Of a DNA stretch of 64,000 nucleotides, positions 37,027-48,125 are shown piece after piece. A program made the position numbers and the translations under genes. The notes below the pieces were generated by a model, which was given only the letters and a program-made list of their open reading frames with translations, did not search any database and had not been told where the DNA came from. Source of the stretch: Mycolicibacterium diernhoferi (GTDB taxonomy: Bacteria > Actinomycetota > Actinomycetes > Mycobacteriales > Mycobacteriaceae); the NCBI RefSeq assembly GCF_019456655.1, contig NZ_CP080332.1:2666001-2730000 (forward strand), in the 5' to 3' direction. The first letter of the stretch is position 1. Every line of letters starts with the position of its first letter.

Positions 37027-38447
37027 ACCATCACGTGCTTGATCCGGGTGTAGTCCTCGAGCCCGTACATCGACAGGTCCTTGCCGTGGCCGGAGGACTT
37101 GAAGCCGCCGTGCGGCATCTCGGCGACGAGCGGGATGTGGGTGTTGATCCACACGCAGCCGAAGTCCAGCGCATTGGACATCCGGATGGCCCGGGAGACG
37201 TCCTTGGTCCAGACCGAGGAGGCCAGCCCGTATTCGACGCCGTTGGCCCACTTCAGGGCCTGTTCCTCGCCATCGAAGGACTGGACCGTGATGACCGGCC
37301 CGAAGATCTCGTTCTGCACCATCCGGTCGTCCTGGCGCAGTCCGCCGACCACGGTGGGCTCCACGTAGAAACCCTTGTCGCCCTGCCGAGTTCCGCCGGC
37401 GGCGACGGTGGCGTGGGCGGGCACATCCTCGAAGAAGCTCAGCACCCGTTCCATCTGGTTGACGTTGTTGACCGGCGGCACCCAGGCATCCTCGTCGCCG
37501 GCGGGCCGTCCGAAGGTGGTGGTCGCGGCCTTCGCCTGCTCGGCGAGCGCGGCGGTCAGGTCTGCGACGATCGAGGCCGGGGCGAGCACCCGGGTGGCCG
37601 CGGTGCAGTCCTGCCCGGCGTTGAAGTAGCCGGCCGTCGCGATGCCCTCGGCCGCGGCGGCGATATCGGCGTCCTCGAACACGATCACCGGGGCCTTACC
37701 GCCCAGTTCCAGGTGCGTGCGCTTGAGGTTGCCGCCGGCGCTCACGGCGACCGCGCGCCCGGCGGCCACCGATCCGGTGATGGAGACCATCTCCGGGGTC
37801 GGGTGGGCCACCACCGCCGCGCCGGTGACCCGGTCCCCGGTGACGACGTTGAGCACGCCCGGCGGGAAATGCCGGCCGGCGATCTCGGCGAGCATCACGG
37901 TGCTCACCGGGGTGGTGTCGCTGGGCTTGAGGACGACGGTGTTGCCCGCCGCGATGGCCGGGCAGAACTTCCAGATCGCCATCATCATCGGGTAGTTCCA
38001 CGGCGCCACCTGACCGATCACGCCGACCGGTTCGCGGCGGATCCAGGAGGTGTGGTTCTCCATGTACTCGCCGGCGGATTTACCCTCCAGCACCCGGGCC
38101 GCGCCGGCGAAGAACCGGATCTGGTCGAGCATCGGCGGGATCTCTTCGGCGGCGGTGACGTGGTTGGGCTTACCGGTGTTGCGGCCCTCGGCCTCGATCA
38201 GCGCCTGCGCATTCTTTTCCACATCATCGGCGAAGTCGAGCAGCGCCTTCTGCCGGTGCGAGGGTGTGGTGCGCTTCCAGTCCTTGAACGCGGTGGCCGC
38301 GGCGGCGTAGGCGCGGTCGACGTCGGCCTCGTTGGACACCGGTGCGGTGCCGTACTGCTCACCGGTGGACGGGTCGATCAGCGGCATGGTCGCACCGCTG
38401 TCGGAGCCGGTGAGTTCGCCGCCGATGAAGTTCTGCACTGTGGTCAT
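37014..38447 (-). CDS. Gamma-aminobutyraldehyde dehydrogenase
   Basis: 477 residues of the aldehyde dehydrogenase superfamily. Catalytic Cys is in FNAGQDCTAATRV, the general-base Glu is in HLELGGKAPVIV, and the NAD site tract is PWNYPMMMAIWKFCPA. The overall pattern (QNFIGGEL at the start, FCPAIAAGNTVVLKPS) matches bacterial PatD/Prr, which oxidise 4-aminobutanal from putrescine to GABA. It lies 20 bases downstream of gabT on the same strand, so the pair would make GABA and then use it. Betaine-aldehyde activity cannot be excluded. Confidence 0.88.
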   Translation of the reverse strand: MTTVQNFIGGELTGSDSGATMPLIDPSTGEQYGTAPVSNEADVDRAYAAAATAFKDWKRTTPSHRQKALLDFADDVEKNAQALIEAEGRNTGKPNHVTAAEEIPPMLDQIRFFAGAARVLEGKSAGEYMENHTSWIRREPVGVIGQVAPWNYPMMMAIWKFCPAIAAGNTVVLKPSDTTPVSTVMLAEIAGRHFPPGVLNVVTGDRVTGAAVVAHPTPEMVSITGSVAAGRAVAVSAGGNLKRTHLELGGKAPVIVFEDADIAAAAEGIATAGYFNAGQDCTAATRVLAPASIVADLTAALAEQAKAATTTFGRPAGDEDAWVPPVNNVNQMERVLSFFEDVPAHATVAAGGTRQGDKGFYVEPTVVGGLRQDDRMVQNEIFGPVITVQSFDGEEQALKWANGVEYGLASSVWTKDVSRAIRMSNALDFGCVWINTHIPLVAEMPHGGFKSSGHGKDLSMYGLEDYTRIKHVMVYTG

Positions 38448-38467
38448 GTGTTGCGGGCTCCTTATAG

Positions 38468-39814
38468 CTAGGCGGGAAGGTCGGCGAGGGCGGTGGCCAG
38501 GATGTCGAGCGCCTCGTTGAGCAGGTCGTCACCGATGGCCAGGGGCGGCAGGAAGCGCAGCACGTTTCCGTATGTGCCACAGGACAACACGATGACGCCG
38601 TGGGCGTGCGCCGCGGCGCACAGCGCCTTGGTCAGCTCCGCATCGGGCTCGGTGGTGCCGGGTTTGACGAGTTCGACCGCGATCATCGCGCCGCGGCCGC
38701 GGACATCGCCGATCCGGTCGTCGTCGGCCTGCATCTGGTTCAGCCGGGACATCATCAGAGTCTCGATCTGCCGGGCACGCTCGACGAGTCCGTCGGCCTC
38801 GATGGTTTCGATGGTGGCCAGCGCGGCGGCGCAGGCCACCGGGTTGCCGCCGTAGGTTCCGCCCAGCCCGGACACGTGCGGGGCGTCCATGATGTCGGCG
38901 CGCCCGGTCACCGCCGACAACGGCAGGCCGTCGGCGATGCCCTTGGCGGTGACGATCAGGTCGGGCTCGATGCCTTCGTGCTCGCAGGCGAACATGGCGC
39001 CGGTGCGGGCGAAACCGGTCTGCACCTCGTCGGCGATGAACACCACGTTGTTGTCCCGGCACCAGTCCAGCAGCGCGCGCAGGAATCCCGGAGCGGGCAC
39101 GATGAACCCGCCTTCACCCTGTATCGGTTCGATGATGACGGCCGCCAGGTTGTCCGCGCCCACCTGCTTGTCGATGACGTTGATGGCCCGCTTGGCCGCC
39201 ACCTCGCCGTCGGTGGCCAGTTCCTTGCCGAATTCGGCGTCGCGGAACGGATAGGACAGCGGCGCCCGGTAGATCTCCGGTGCGAACGGGCCGAAACCGT
39301 GCTTGTAGGGCATCGATTTCGCGGTCAACGCCATCGTCAGGTTGGTGCGCCCGTGATACGCGTGGTCGAAGGACACCACGGCCTGCTTGCGGGTGTAGGC
39401 GCGGGCGATCTTGACCGCGTTCTCGACTGCTTCGGAGCCGGAGTTGAACAGCGCCGACCGCTTTTCCGCACTGCCCGGCGTCAGCCGGTTGAGCTGCTCG
39501 GCCACCGCGACATAACCCTCGTAGGGCGTGACCATGAAGCAGGTGTGGGTGAAGTCGGCGGCCTGGGCGGCCACCGCCTCGACCACCTTGGGGGAGGCGT
39601 TGCCGATGGTGGTGACGGCGATACCCGAACCCAGGTCGATCAGCCGGTTGCCGTCCACGTCCTCGACGATGCCGCCCCCGGCGCGGGCGGCGTACACGGG
39701 CATGGTGGTACCCACGCCACGAGCCACCGCGTCGTTCTTGCGGCTGATCAGGGCCGATGACCTCGGTCCCGGGATGGCGGTGGCTAGATGGCGGGTCTGT
39801 TCGACGGCAGTCAC
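38468..39814 (-). CDS. gabT: 4-aminobutyrate aminotransferase
   Basis: 448 residues from GTG 39814, which has AGGAG upstream; a longer frame to 39943 is not used. It is a class III PLP aminotransferase that moves the amino group of GABA to 2-oxoglutarate. The PLP-Asp region is FIADEVQTGFARTG, the Schiff-base Lys is in IVTAKGIADGLPLS, and the phosphate loop is NSGSEAVENA. The orthologue Rv2589 lies in the same interval of the M. tuberculosis order but is followed there by other genes. It is first in a two-gene operon with the aldehyde dehydrogenase. Confidence 0.94.
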   Translation of the reverse strand: MTAVEQTRHLATAIPGPRSSALISRKNDAVARGVGTTMPVYAARAGGGIVEDVDGNRLIDLGSGIAVTTIGNASPKVVEAVAAQAADFTHTCFMVTPYEGYVAVAEQLNRLTPGSAEKRSALFNSGSEAVENAVKIARAYTRKQAVVSFDHAYHGRTNLTMALTAKSMPYKHGFGPFAPEIYRAPLSYPFRDAEFGKELATDGEVAAKRAINVIDKQVGADNLAAVIIEPIQGEGGFIVPAPGFLRALLDWCRDNNVVFIADEVQTGFARTGAMFACEHEGIEPDLIVTAKGIADGLPLSAVTGRADIMDAPHVSGLGGTYGGNPVACAAALATIETIEADGLVERARQIETLMMSRLNQMQADDDRIGDVRGRGAMIAVELVKPGTTEPDAELTKALCAAAHAHGVIVLSCGTYGNVLRFLPPLAIGDDLLNEALDILATALADLPA

Positions 39815-40079
39815 GGCTGACTCCTGCTCGGGGTGTGGCACGCGCAACTCCAACCCTAATCCGCCGACAGCGAATGCGGGTGAAAACGGCAGCTGATGCG
39901 AGTCCGACCTTCGGATTACGTGGATTCCATTGAATTGTGACACGAATTCAGTTGGGAAGGGGTGGGATGGTTGAGGAGTTACACCGCGTCGCGGTCAGGT
40001 CCCGCCCGCCGGAGCGGAGCAGGGCTAATGGCACACTGGTGCCCGTACCCGCTGAACAACCGCGAAGGACCGCTGTTTC
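39815..40079. promoter_or_regulatory. Divergent gabT / yajC control region with a palindrome
   Basis: A 265-base gap. TGAATT/AATTCA arms at 39931-39950 form a 20-base imperfect palindrome. On the gabT side, TAGGGT (minus strand of 39853-39858) is a possible minus-10 about 40 bases before its start. No gene is seen inside. Confidence 0.4.
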
Positions 40080-40439
40080 ATGGATCTCGTTGTATTCCTG
40101 CCCCTGATCATCATCATGGGCGCTTTCATGTTCTTCGCGTCGCGCCGGCAGAAGAAGGCCATGCAGGCCACCATCGATCTGCACGAGTCGTTGACCGTGG
40201 GGGACCGCGTGCACACCACCTCGGGACTGCAGGCCACCGTCGCCGGCATCACCGATGACTACGTCGACCTGGAGATCGCGCCCGGCGTGGTCACCACCTG
40301 GATGAAGCTGGCGATCCGGGACCGCATCGAGGCCGCCGATGACGAGTTCGAGGACGATGACGCCGACGGCACATATGAGGAAGAGTCCGGCGCCGTCGAA
40401 CTGGACAAGAACTCGACCCCCAAGACTGACGGCAACTGA
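40080..40439 (+). CDS. yajC: Preprotein translocase accessory subunit YajC
   Basis: 119 residues with one N-terminal membrane helix (residues 3-19), then the YajC core (SRRQKKAMQATIDLHESLTVGDRVHTTSG). The acidic tail (DEFEDDDADGTYEEE) is typical of actinobacterial members. It associates with SecDF at the Sec channel. First gene of the yajC-secD-secF run. Confidence 0.95.
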   Translation: MDLVVFLPLIIIMGAFMFFASRRQKKAMQATIDLHESLTVGDRVHTTSGLQATVAGITDDYVDLEIAPGVVTTWMKLAIRDRIEAADDEFEDDDADGTYEEESGAVELDKNSTPKTDGN

Positions 40440-40448
40440 TTCAGTTTC

Positions 40449-40472
40449 AGCGCGTACCCTCCCGGTAGCGCT
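40449..40472 (+). other. Intercistronic hairpin between yajC and secD
   Basis: AGCGC and GCGCT, then TACC and GGTA, pair around CTCCC with one bulged G. It could tune the yajC to secD transcript ratio. Confidence 0.3.
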
Positions 40473-40523
40473 ATCCAGTTCAGTAATCCCCGTCCCTGAT
40501 CGCTTCAAGGAGACCCAAGAACC

Positions 40524-42263
40524 GTGGCTTCGTCTTCGGCGCCGGTCCACCCTGCCCGCTACCTGTCGCTCTTTTTGGCCCTCCTCATCGGCGTCTACCT
40601 GCTGGTCTTCCTGACCGGTGACAAGAAGGCCGAACCCAAGCTGGGCATCGACCTGCAGGGCGGCACCCGTGTCACGCTGACCGCACGCACCCCGGACGGC
40701 TCCCGTCCGACCCGGGAATCGCTGATGCAGGCCCAGGAGATCATCAGCTCCCGCGTCGACGGGCTCGGCGTGTCCGGCTCGGAAGTCATCATCGATGGCG
40801 ACAACCTGGTGATCACGGTCCCCGGGGACGACGGCTCCGAGGCGCGCAGCCTCGGACAGACCGCGCGGCTCTACATCCGCCCGGTCATTCACGCCATGCC
40901 GGCGCAGGCCCTGGATCCCGAACAGGCGGCACCGGAGGGCGCGCCACCGCTGGGTGACACCGGATTGCCGGCCCTGGCACCCGCGGAGCCCGAGGCTCCC
41001 GTCCGCACCCCGGGCGGGCCGGCAGGCACCGGCGCGCCGGCCGCACCGCCGGCGCAGCCCCGGCCGTACCCGCTGGAGCCTGCCCCGTCGCCGTCGCCGT
41101 CGCCGTCACCGGCACCGGCGCCCGCGCCCGCGCCCGGCGGACAGGACGAGAAGGCCGATCTCGCCCAGCGCATCGCCGATGAGAAGCAGTTGCGCCAGAG
41201 CACCGATCAGAGCATCCAGCTGCTGGCCCTGCAGTTCCAGGCCACCCGCTGCGACGAAGACGATGTGCTCGCCGGCAACGACGATCCCAATCTGCCGTTG
41301 GTGACGTGCTCGGTCGACCACAACACCGTGTACCTGCTGGACAAGTCGATCATGAGCGGCGAGGAGATCAAGACCGCCGGGTCCGGGCTGGACCAGCAGC
41401 GCGGCGACTACGTCGTCGACGTCGAGTTCAAGAGCACCGGCTCCAAGATCTGGGCCGACTTCACCGCCGCCAACGTCGGCACCCAGACCGCGTTCACCCT
41501 CGACTCCCAGGTGGTCAGCGCCCCCGAGATCCAGGAGGCGATCCCTGGCGGACGCACCCAGATCACCGGGCAGTTCACCGACGCGACGGCCCGGGAACTG
41601 GCCAACGTGCTCAAGTACGGTTCGCTGCCGCTGTCCTTCGAGTCCTCTGAGGCCGAGACGGTCTCGGCCACCCTGGGTCTGACCTCGCTCAAGGCCGGGT
41701 TGATCGCCGGTGCCGTCGGCTTGGCGCTGGTGTTGCTCTATTCACTGCTGTACTACCGCGTGCTCGGCCTGCTGACCGCACTGTCGCTGATCCTGGCCGG
41801 TGCCATGGTGTACGCGCTGCTGGTGCTGTTGGGCAGATACATCAACTACACGCTGGACCTGGCGGGTATCGCCGGTCTGATCATCGGTATCGGCACCACC
41901 GCCGACTCGTTCGTGGTGTTCTTCGAACGCATCAAGGACGAGATCCGCGAGGGTCGCTCGTTCCGTTCGGCGGTGCCGCGCGGTTGGGCCCGTGCCCGCA
42001 AGACGATCCTGTCCGGCAACGCCGTGACCTTCCTCGCCGCCGCGGTGCTCTACTTCCTGGCGGTCGGGCAGGTCAAGGGCTTCGCCTTCACCCTGGGTCT
42101 GACCACGATCCTGGACGTGCTGGTGGTGTTCCTGGTGACCTGGCCGCTGGTGTACCTGTGCTCCAAGTCCGCGACGCTGGCCAAGCCGGCGTTCAACGGT
42201 CTCGGGGCGGTTCAGCAGATCGCCCGCGAACGGCGCACGGTGTCCACGACGGGACGGGGTTAA
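40524..42263 (+). CDS. secD: Protein translocase subunit SecD
   Basis: 579 residues from GTG 40524. Six membrane helices: one at residues 12-30 and five after about residue 390. The D1 motif [13 protein letters not shown] is near 39-51. The large periplasmic domain contains a low-complexity Pro/Ala/Ser stretch at about residues 125-210. The later motifs [20 protein letters not shown] and [19 protein letters not shown] are intact. With SecF it uses proton motive force to pull exported proteins. Confidence 0.97.
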   Translation: MASSSAPVHPARYLSLFLALLIGVYLLVFLTGDKKAEPKLGIDLQGGTRVTLTARTPDGSRPTRESLMQAQEIISSRVDGLGVSGSEVIIDGDNLVITVPGDDGSEARSLGQTARLYIRPVIHAMPAQALDPEQAAPEGAPPLGDTGLPALAPAEPEAPVRTPGGPAGTGAPAAPPAQPRPYPLEPAPSPSPSPSPAPAPAPAPGGQDEKADLAQRIADEKQLRQSTDQSIQLLALQFQATRCDEDDVLAGNDDPNLPLVTCSVDHNTVYLLDKSIMSGEEIKTAGSGLDQQRGDYVVDVEFKSTGSKIWADFTAANVGTQTAFTLDSQVVSAPEIQEAIPGGRTQITGQFTDATARELANVLKYGSLPLSFESSEAETVSATLGLTSLKAGLIAGAVGLALVLLYSLLYYRVLGLLTALSLILAGAMVYALLVLLGRYINYTLDLAGIAGLIIGIGTTADSFVVFFERIKDEIREGRSFRSAVPRGWARARKTILSGNAVTFLAAAVLYFLAVGQVKGFAFTLGLTTILDVLVVFLVTWPLVYLCSKSATLAKPAFNGLGAVQQIARERRTVSTTGRG

Positions 42264-42267
42264 TCAG

Positions 42268-43515
42268 ATGTCGGCCAAGCATTCGACAGAGAGCGCCACC
42301 GTGGCGGCGCCGGCCCCGGCAGCACAGCACGGGTTCTTCGTCCGCCTCTACACCGGCACCGGTGCGTTCGAGGTCATCGGTAAGCGCAAGCTCTGGTACG
42401 GCGTCAGCGGCGCCATCGTGGCCATCTCGCTGCTCGCCATGCTGGTGCGTGGCTTCACCTTCGGCATCGACTTCGAGGGCGGCACCAAGGTCTCGATGCC
42501 GGTGGACGGCGCCAAGGGGCAGGCCACCACCGAACAGGTCGAGACCGTGTTCGGCGACGCGTTGGGCAAACCGCCGGAGACCGTGGTCATCGTGGGCAAC
42601 GGCCCGTCGGCCACGGTGCAGATCCGCACCGAGACGCTGACGAACGAGCAGACCGAGAAGCTGCGTGTCGCGCTGTTCGACGCGTTCGAGCCCAAGGGCG
42701 CCGACGGCCAGCCGAGCAAGCTCGCCATCAGCGACTCGGCGGTGTCCTCGACGTGGGGCGGCCAGATCACCCAGAAGGCGCTCATCGCGCTCGTGGTGTT
42801 CCTGGTGCTCGTCTCCATCTACATCACGGTGCGTTACGAGCGGTACATGGCCATGGCGGCGCTGGCCGCGATGTTCTTCGACCTGATCGTCACCGCGGGC
42901 GTCTATGCGCTGGTCGGTTTCGAGGTCACCCCGGCCACCGTGATCGGTCTGCTCACCATCCTGGGCTTCTCCATCTACGACACCGTCATCGTGTTCGACA
43001 AGGTGGAGGAGAACACCGCGGGCTTCGAGCACACCACCCGGCGTACCTTCGCCGAGCAGGCCAACCTGGCGGTCAACCAGACCTTCATGCGTTCGATCAA
43101 CACCAGCCTCATCTCGGCGCTGCCGATCATCGCGTTGATGGTGATCGCGGTGTGGCTGCTGGGCGTGGGCACGCTGCAGGACCTGGCGTTGGTGCAGTTG
43201 GTCGGCGTTCTGGTCGGTACCTACTCCTCGATCTACTTCGCCACCCCCTTGCTGGTGAGCCTGCGGGAGCGCACCGAGCTGGTGAGCAAGCACACCAAGC
43301 GGGTGCTGCGCCGCCGCGCCGCTGCCGCGGCCAAGACCGGATCGGACGCCGAACCCGACGACACCGACACCGTCGACGCCGACGAGGATGTCGCCGGCGC
43401 CGCGGCCGAGGTCCCGGTGAGCACGGCGGCACCCGCGGGTCCGGCGCCGGACAAGCCGGCGCCCGGGGCGCGCCCCATCCGGCCCAACCGACCGTCGGGC
43501 AAACGGCGGCCGTAG
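42268..43515 (+). CDS. secF: Protein translocase subunit SecF
   Basis: 415 residues. The D1-type motif FGIDFEGGTKVSMPV is near residues 65-79 and six membrane helices follow the usual layout, with GFSIYDTVIVFDKVEENT and the terminal helices. A long Pro/Ala-rich, charged cytosolic tail of about 80 residues follows the last helix. It starts four bases after the secD stop. Confidence 0.97.
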   Translation: MSAKHSTESATVAAPAPAAQHGFFVRLYTGTGAFEVIGKRKLWYGVSGAIVAISLLAMLVRGFTFGIDFEGGTKVSMPVDGAKGQATTEQVETVFGDALGKPPETVVIVGNGPSATVQIRTETLTNEQTEKLRVALFDAFEPKGADGQPSKLAISDSAVSSTWGGQITQKALIALVVFLVLVSIYITVRYERYMAMAALAAMFFDLIVTAGVYALVGFEVTPATVIGLLTILGFSIYDTVIVFDKVEENTAGFEHTTRRTFAEQANLAVNQTFMRSINTSLISALPIIALMVIAVWLLGVGTLQDLALVQLVGVLVGTYSSIYFATPLLVSLRERTELVSKHTKRVLRRRAAAAAKTGSDAEPDDTDTVDADEDVAGAAAEVPVSTAAPAGPAPDKPAPGARPIRPNRPSGKRRP

Positions 43516-45173
43516 TGCCGAGCGTGCGAGGCGCCCGCAGCACTGCGTCCGTAGCGGCCAGCGTGTCGCTGTCGGCGGCGCTGGTCCTGGCGGGCTGCTC
43601 GGCAGGATCGGACAACGTCGTCGACTATGCGGTCGACGGCACACTGATCACCTACAACACCAACTCGGTGGCCGGTGCCGCCTCCGGCGGGCCGCAGGCC
43701 TTCGCCCGGGTGCTCACCGGGTTCACCTACCGCGGCCCGGACGGCCAGATCGTCAGCGACCGCGACTACGGCACGGTCTCGGTGGTCGGTCGCGCCCCGC
43801 TGGTGCTCGACTACGAGATCAACGCCGACGCCGTCTACTCCGACGGCAAACCGATCACCTGCGATGACATGGTGCTGACCTGGGCGGCGCAGTCCGGGCG
43901 GTTCCCGGCCTTCGACGCGGCCAGCAGCGCGGGGTACCGCGACATCGCCACCGTCGACTGCGTTCCGGGGCAGAAGAAGGCGCGGGTGTCCTTCGCGCCG
44001 GACCGCGGCGTGGTGGACTACGGCCAGCTGTTCGGGGCGACCTCGCTGATGCCGTCCCATGTGCTCGCCGACGAACTGGACCTCGGCGAGGGCGGTGTCA
44101 CCGCCGCGATCCAGACCAGCGATGTGGGCAACCTGGAACGCATCGCGCGGGCCTGGAACTCCAGCTGGGAGCTGAATCCCGACACCGACACCAAGCGGCT
44201 GCCGTCCTCCGGCCCCTACAAGGTCGATTCGGTGACCGAGGACGGTGCGGTGGTCCTGGTGGCCAACGACAAGTGGTGGGGCGCCAAACCGCTGGCGTCG
44301 CGGGTGACGGTGTGGGCCCGCGGGGCCGATATCCAGGACCGGGTCAACGACGGTTCCTTCGATGTCGTGGACATCGCGACCGGGTCCTCGGGCACGCTCA
44401 ACCTGCCGGCCGGTTACTCCCGTACCGATACCCCGTCGGCGGGGATCGAGCAGCTGATCTATGCCGCGCAGGGACCGATGGCCGCGCAGCCGGCCCGCCG
44501 CGCCCTGTCGCTGTGCACCCCACGGGACACCATCGCCCGCAATGCGCAGGTGCCGGTGGCCAACGCCCGGCTCAGCCCGACCGCCGAGGACGCCCTGTCG
44601 GCCGCCGAAAGCGCCGGGGAAGCGGGGCAGTTCACCGTCGCCGACGTCGACGGCGCCCGCGCGGCACTGGAGAACCGGCCGTTGACCGTCCGGATCGGCT
44701 ATCAGAGCCCGAACCCCAGGCTGGCCGCCACTGTCGGGGCCATCGCCCAGGCGTGCGAGCCCGCGGGGATCACCGTGACCGAGGCGGCCGGCGAGGACGT
44801 CGGCCCGCTCAGTCTGCGCGACAACACGATCGACGTGCTGATCGCCAGCACCGGCGGTGCCCCGGGCAGCGGCTCGACCGGTTCGGCGGCGCTGGACGCC
44901 TACGATCTGCACACCGGCAACGGCAACAATCTGTCCGGCTACAGCAATGAGCGCATCGACGGCATCATCGACGCCCTCGCGGTGACCGCGGACCCCAAGG
45001 AGCTGGCCCGGTTGCTGGCGGAGAGCGGGCCGATTCTGTGGGCCGACGTCCCGACGTTGCCGCTGTACCGCCAGCAGCGCACCTTGTTGACCTCCAAGCG
45101 GGTGACCGCGGTGAGCAGTAACCCGACACGATGGGGAGCAGGATGGAACATGGACCGTTGGACACTGTCGTGA
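43515..45173 (+). CDS. Family 5 solute-binding lipoprotein (Rv2585c type)
   Basis: 552 residues from GTG 43515, which shares one base with the secF stop. A lipoprotein signal ends at LVLAGC with Cys28. The rest is an oligopeptide/dipeptide-type binding fold ([25 protein letters not shown] is the family's middle tract). No permease genes are adjacent; the orthologue also sits alone between secF and apt in M. tuberculosis. Ligand unknown. Confidence 0.9.
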   Translation: MPSVRGARSTASVAASVSLSAALVLAGCSAGSDNVVDYAVDGTLITYNTNSVAGAASGGPQAFARVLTGFTYRGPDGQIVSDRDYGTVSVVGRAPLVLDYEINADAVYSDGKPITCDDMVLTWAAQSGRFPAFDAASSAGYRDIATVDCVPGQKKARVSFAPDRGVVDYGQLFGATSLMPSHVLADELDLGEGGVTAAIQTSDVGNLERIARAWNSSWELNPDTDTKRLPSSGPYKVDSVTEDGAVVLVANDKWWGAKPLASRVTVWARGADIQDRVNDGSFDVVDIATGSSGTLNLPAGYSRTDTPSAGIEQLIYAAQGPMAAQPARRALSLCTPRDTIARNAQVPVANARLSPTAEDALSAAESAGEAGQFTVADVDGARAALENRPLTVRIGYQSPNPRLAATVGAIAQACEPAGITVTEAAGEDVGPLSLRDNTIDVLIASTGGAPGSGSTGSAALDAYDLHTGNGNNLSGYSNERIDGIIDALAVTADPKELARLLAESGPILWADVPTLPLYRQQRTLLTSKRVTAVSSNPTRWGAGWNMDRWTLS

Positions 45174-45186
45174 TGCCGGGTCTGTC

Positions 45187-45720
45187 GTGAGCGCTCGCGC
45201 CGAGGCCGCCAGGCTGATCAACGCACTGACCCGGCACGTGGACGACTTCCCGATCCTCGGGGTCGGCTTCAAGGATCTGACCCCGGTGCTCGCCGACCCG
45301 CGCGGCTTGGCGGTCGTCACCGACGCGCTGGCCGAGGAGGCCGACGGTGTCGATCTGGTCGCCGGTCTGGATGCGCGGGGTTTTCTGCTCGGCGCCGCGG
45401 TGGCACTGAAGCTGGGCACCGGTGTGCTGGCCGTGCGTAAGGGCGGCAAGCTGCCGCCCCCGGTGCATGCCGTGCAGTACGAGCTGGAATACGGTTCGGC
45501 GACGCTGGAGATCCCGGCCGACGGAATTGATCTGGTCGACCGCAGCGTTCTGGTGATCGATGATGTGCTGGCGACCGGCGGCACGCTGTCCGCGGCGGCG
45601 CAGTTGCTCGGCAAGGCCGGTGCCCAGGTCGTGGGTGCGGCGGTGGTTCTGGAGCTGCTCGAGCTGAACGGCCGCGCCGCGGTACAACCACTGCAGGTCA
45701 CCAGCCTGATCACCAGCTGA
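45187..45720 (+). CDS. apt: Adenine phosphoribosyltransferase
   Basis: 177 residues from GTG 45187. It converts adenine and PRPP to AMP. The PRPP motif is [14 protein letters not shown] near residues 119-132, and [18 protein letters not shown] at 20-37 is the Apt N-terminal signature. It lies just before relA, a conserved actinobacterial pairing of purine salvage with (p)ppGpp metabolism. Confidence 0.95.
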   Translation: MSARAEAARLINALTRHVDDFPILGVGFKDLTPVLADPRGLAVVTDALAEEADGVDLVAGLDARGFLLGAAVALKLGTGVLAVRKGGKLPPPVHAVQYELEYGSATLEIPADGIDLVDRSVLVIDDVLATGGTLSAAAQLLGKAGAQVVGAAVVLELLELNGRAAVQPLQVTSLITS

Positions 45721-45758
45721 GGGGGATATCCTCGAAGTCCGAAGGCTAGGAGGTGGGC

Positions 45759-48095
45759 ATGGCAGACGAATCCGGCAGTGGTCAGGTCGTCGCGTCCCCG
45801 AGCACGGGCGAGAACGCAGCGCCGGACACCTCGAAGACCAGCGCGTCGCGCCGGGTCCGGGCCAGGCTGGCCCGACGGATGACCTCCCAGCGCAGCCTGG
45901 TCAACCCGGTTCTCGAGCCGCTGGTCGCCGTGCACCGGCAGTTCCATCCGAAGGCCGATCTGGCCATCCTGCAGCGCGCCTACGATGTCGCCGAGCAGCG
46001 GCACGCCGACCAGTTGCGCCGCTCCGGGGACCCCTACATCACCCACCCACTGGCGGTGGCGAACATCCTGGCCGAGCTCGGCATGGACACCACTACGCTG
46101 GTGGCGGCGCTGCTGCACGACACCGTCGAGGACACCGGCTACTCGCTGGAGGCGCTGACCGAGGACTTCGGCAGCGAGGTCGGGCATCTGGTCGACGGCG
46201 TCACCAAGCTGGACAAGGTCGCGCTCGGCAGCGCCGCCGAGGGCGAGACCATCCGTAAGATGATCATCGCGATGGCCCGCGACCCGCGGGTGCTGGTGAT
46301 CAAGGTCGCCGACCGGTTGCACAACATGCGCACCATGCGGTTCCTGCCGCCGGAGAAACAGGCCCGCAAGGCCCGCGAGACGCTGGAAGTCATTGCGCCG
46401 CTGGCGCACCGGCTCGGCATGGCGACGGTGAAATGGGAGCTGGAGGATCTGTCGTTCGCGATCCTGCACCCCAAGCGCTACGAGGAGATCGTGCGACTGG
46501 TGGCCGACCGGGCCCCGTCGCGGGACACCTACCTGGCCCGGGTGCGGGCCGAGATCGGTTCCTCGCTGGCGGCGATGAAGATCAACGCCTCGGTGGAGGG
46601 CCGGCCCAAGCATTACTGGTCGATCTATCAGAAGATGATCGTCAAGGGCCGCGACTTCGACGACATCCACGACCTGGTCGGTGTCCGGATCCTGTGCCAC
46701 GACATGCGGGACTGTTACGCCGCGGTGGGCGTCGTGCATTCGTTGTGGCAGCCGATGGCGGGCCGGTTCAAGGACTACATCGCTCAGCCGCGCTACGGGG
46801 TGTACCAGTCGTTGCACACCACGGTGATCGGGCCGGAAGGCAAGCCGCTGGAGGTGCAGATCCGCACCAACGAGATGCACGACACCGCCGAGTTCGGTAT
46901 CGCGGCGCACTGGCGGTACAAGGAAGCCAAGGGCCGCAACGGGCTACCGGCGGGGCACACCTCTGCCGAGATCGACGAGATGGCCTGGATGCGTCAACTC
47001 CTCGACTGGCAGCGGGAAGCCGCCGACCCCGGGGAGTTCCTGGAGTCGCTGCGTTACGACCTTGCGGTGCAGGAGATCTTCGTCTTCACGCCCAAGGGCG
47101 ATGTCGTCACCCTGCCGACCGGATCCACCCCGGTGGACTTCGCCTACGCGGTGCACACCGAGGTCGGGCACCGCTGTATCGGGGCCCGGGTCAACCACCG
47201 CCTGGTGGCGCTTGAGCGCAAGCTCGAAAACGGGGACCAGGTCGAGGTTTTCACCTCGAAGGCCGCCAACGCCGGACCGTCGCGCGACTGGCAGACCTTC
47301 GTGGTATCGCCGCGCGCGAAGGCCAAGATCCGGCAGTGGTTCGCCAAGGAACGCCGCGAAGAGGCACTGGAGGCCGGCAAGGACGCCATCGTCCGGGAGG
47401 TGCGTCGCGGCGGGCTTCCGTTGCAGCGGTTGATGAACGCCGAGTCCATCACCGCACTGGCGCGTGAACTGCACTACGCCGACGTGTCCGCCCTCTACAC
47501 CGCGGTCGGTGAGGGGCACACCTCGGCCCGGCACGTCGTGCAGCGGCTGCTGGCCCAACTCGGCGGGGACGAAGAGGCCGAAGACGAGATCGCCGAGCGG
47601 TCCACCCCGGCGACGATGCCGGTGCGCCAACGCACGAATGACGATGTCGGCGTGTCGGTTCCGGGTGCGGTCGGGGTGCTGACCAAGCTGGCCAAGTGCT
47701 GCACCCCGGTGCCCGGTGACGCGATCATGGGGTTCGTCACGCGCGGCGGCGGTGTCAGCGTGCACCGTACCGATTGCACGAATGCGGAGTCCCTGCAGGA
47801 ACAGTCCGAACGGATCATCGAGGTGCACTGGGCGCCGTCCCCGTCGTCGGTGTTCCTGGTGGCGATCCAGGTGGAGGCGTTGGACCGGCACCGGTTGCTC
47901 TCCGATGTCACCCGGGTGCTCGCCGACGAGAAGGTGAACATCCTGTCGGCCTCGGTGACCACGTCCAACGACCGGGTCGCGATCAGCCGGTTCACCTTCG
48001 AGATGGGCGACCCGAAGCACCTCGGTCATGTGCTCAACGTGGTGCGCAACGTGGAGGGCGTGTACGACGTGTACCGGGTGACGTCCGCGGCGTAG
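45759..48095 (+). CDS. relA: Bifunctional (p)ppGpp synthetase/hydrolase Rel
   Basis: 778 residues from ATG 45759, chosen because AGGAGG lies just upstream. The HD hydrolase domain has the HD pair at 120-121 ([14 protein letters not shown]). The synthetase domain follows ([33 protein letters not shown]). The TGS domain starts near residue 440 ([15 protein letters not shown]) and the ACT domain ends the protein. Both halves keep their key motifs, so this is the single actinobacterial bifunctional Rel. Confidence 0.97.
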   Translation: MADESGSGQVVASPSTGENAAPDTSKTSASRRVRARLARRMTSQRSLVNPVLEPLVAVHRQFHPKADLAILQRAYDVAEQRHADQLRRSGDPYITHPLAVANILAELGMDTTTLVAALLHDTVEDTGYSLEALTEDFGSEVGHLVDGVTKLDKVALGSAAEGETIRKMIIAMARDPRVLVIKVADRLHNMRTMRFLPPEKQARKARETLEVIAPLAHRLGMATVKWELEDLSFAILHPKRYEEIVRLVADRAPSRDTYLARVRAEIGSSLAAMKINASVEGRPKHYWSIYQKMIVKGRDFDDIHDLVGVRILCHDMRDCYAAVGVVHSLWQPMAGRFKDYIAQPRYGVYQSLHTTVIGPEGKPLEVQIRTNEMHDTAEFGIAAHWRYKEAKGRNGLPAGHTSAEIDEMAWMRQLLDWQREAADPGEFLESLRYDLAVQEIFVFTPKGDVVTLPTGSTPVDFAYAVHTEVGHRCIGARVNHRLVALERKLENGDQVEVFTSKAANAGPSRDWQTFVVSPRAKAKIRQWFAKERREEALEAGKDAIVREVRRGGLPLQRLMNAESITALARELHYADVSALYTAVGEGHTSARHVVQRLLAQLGGDEEAEDEIAERSTPATMPVRQRTNDDVGVSVPGAVGVLTKLAKCCTPVPGDAIMGFVTRGGGVSVHRTDCTNAESLQEQSERIIEVHWAPSPSSVFLVAIQVEALDRHRLLSDVTRVLADEKVNILSASVTTSNDRVAISRFTFEMGDPKHLGHVLNVVRNVEGVYDVYRVTSAA

Positions 48096-48113
48096 CCGCC
48101 CGAGCCCGGGTGG

Positions 48114-48119
48114 GATAAT
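48114..48119 (+). promoter_or_regulatory. Candidate leaderless minus-10 box for the DUF4333 gene
   Basis: GATAAT is close to TATAAT and ends 6 bases before ATG 48126. Confidence 0.35.
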
Positions 48120-48125
48120 TCGCCA

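Noticed and set aside
41080..41135. Minisatellite or CRISPR-like repeat
   Set aside because: The short repeats encode an in-frame Pro/Ser/Ala linker within SecD and have no spacer structure.
43233..46910. Open frame of about 1225 codons on the minus strand
   Set aside because: It lies antisense to secF, the binding lipoprotein, apt and relA, which all have clear family motifs. Long antisense frames are expected in high-GC DNA; its translation has no recognisable domain.
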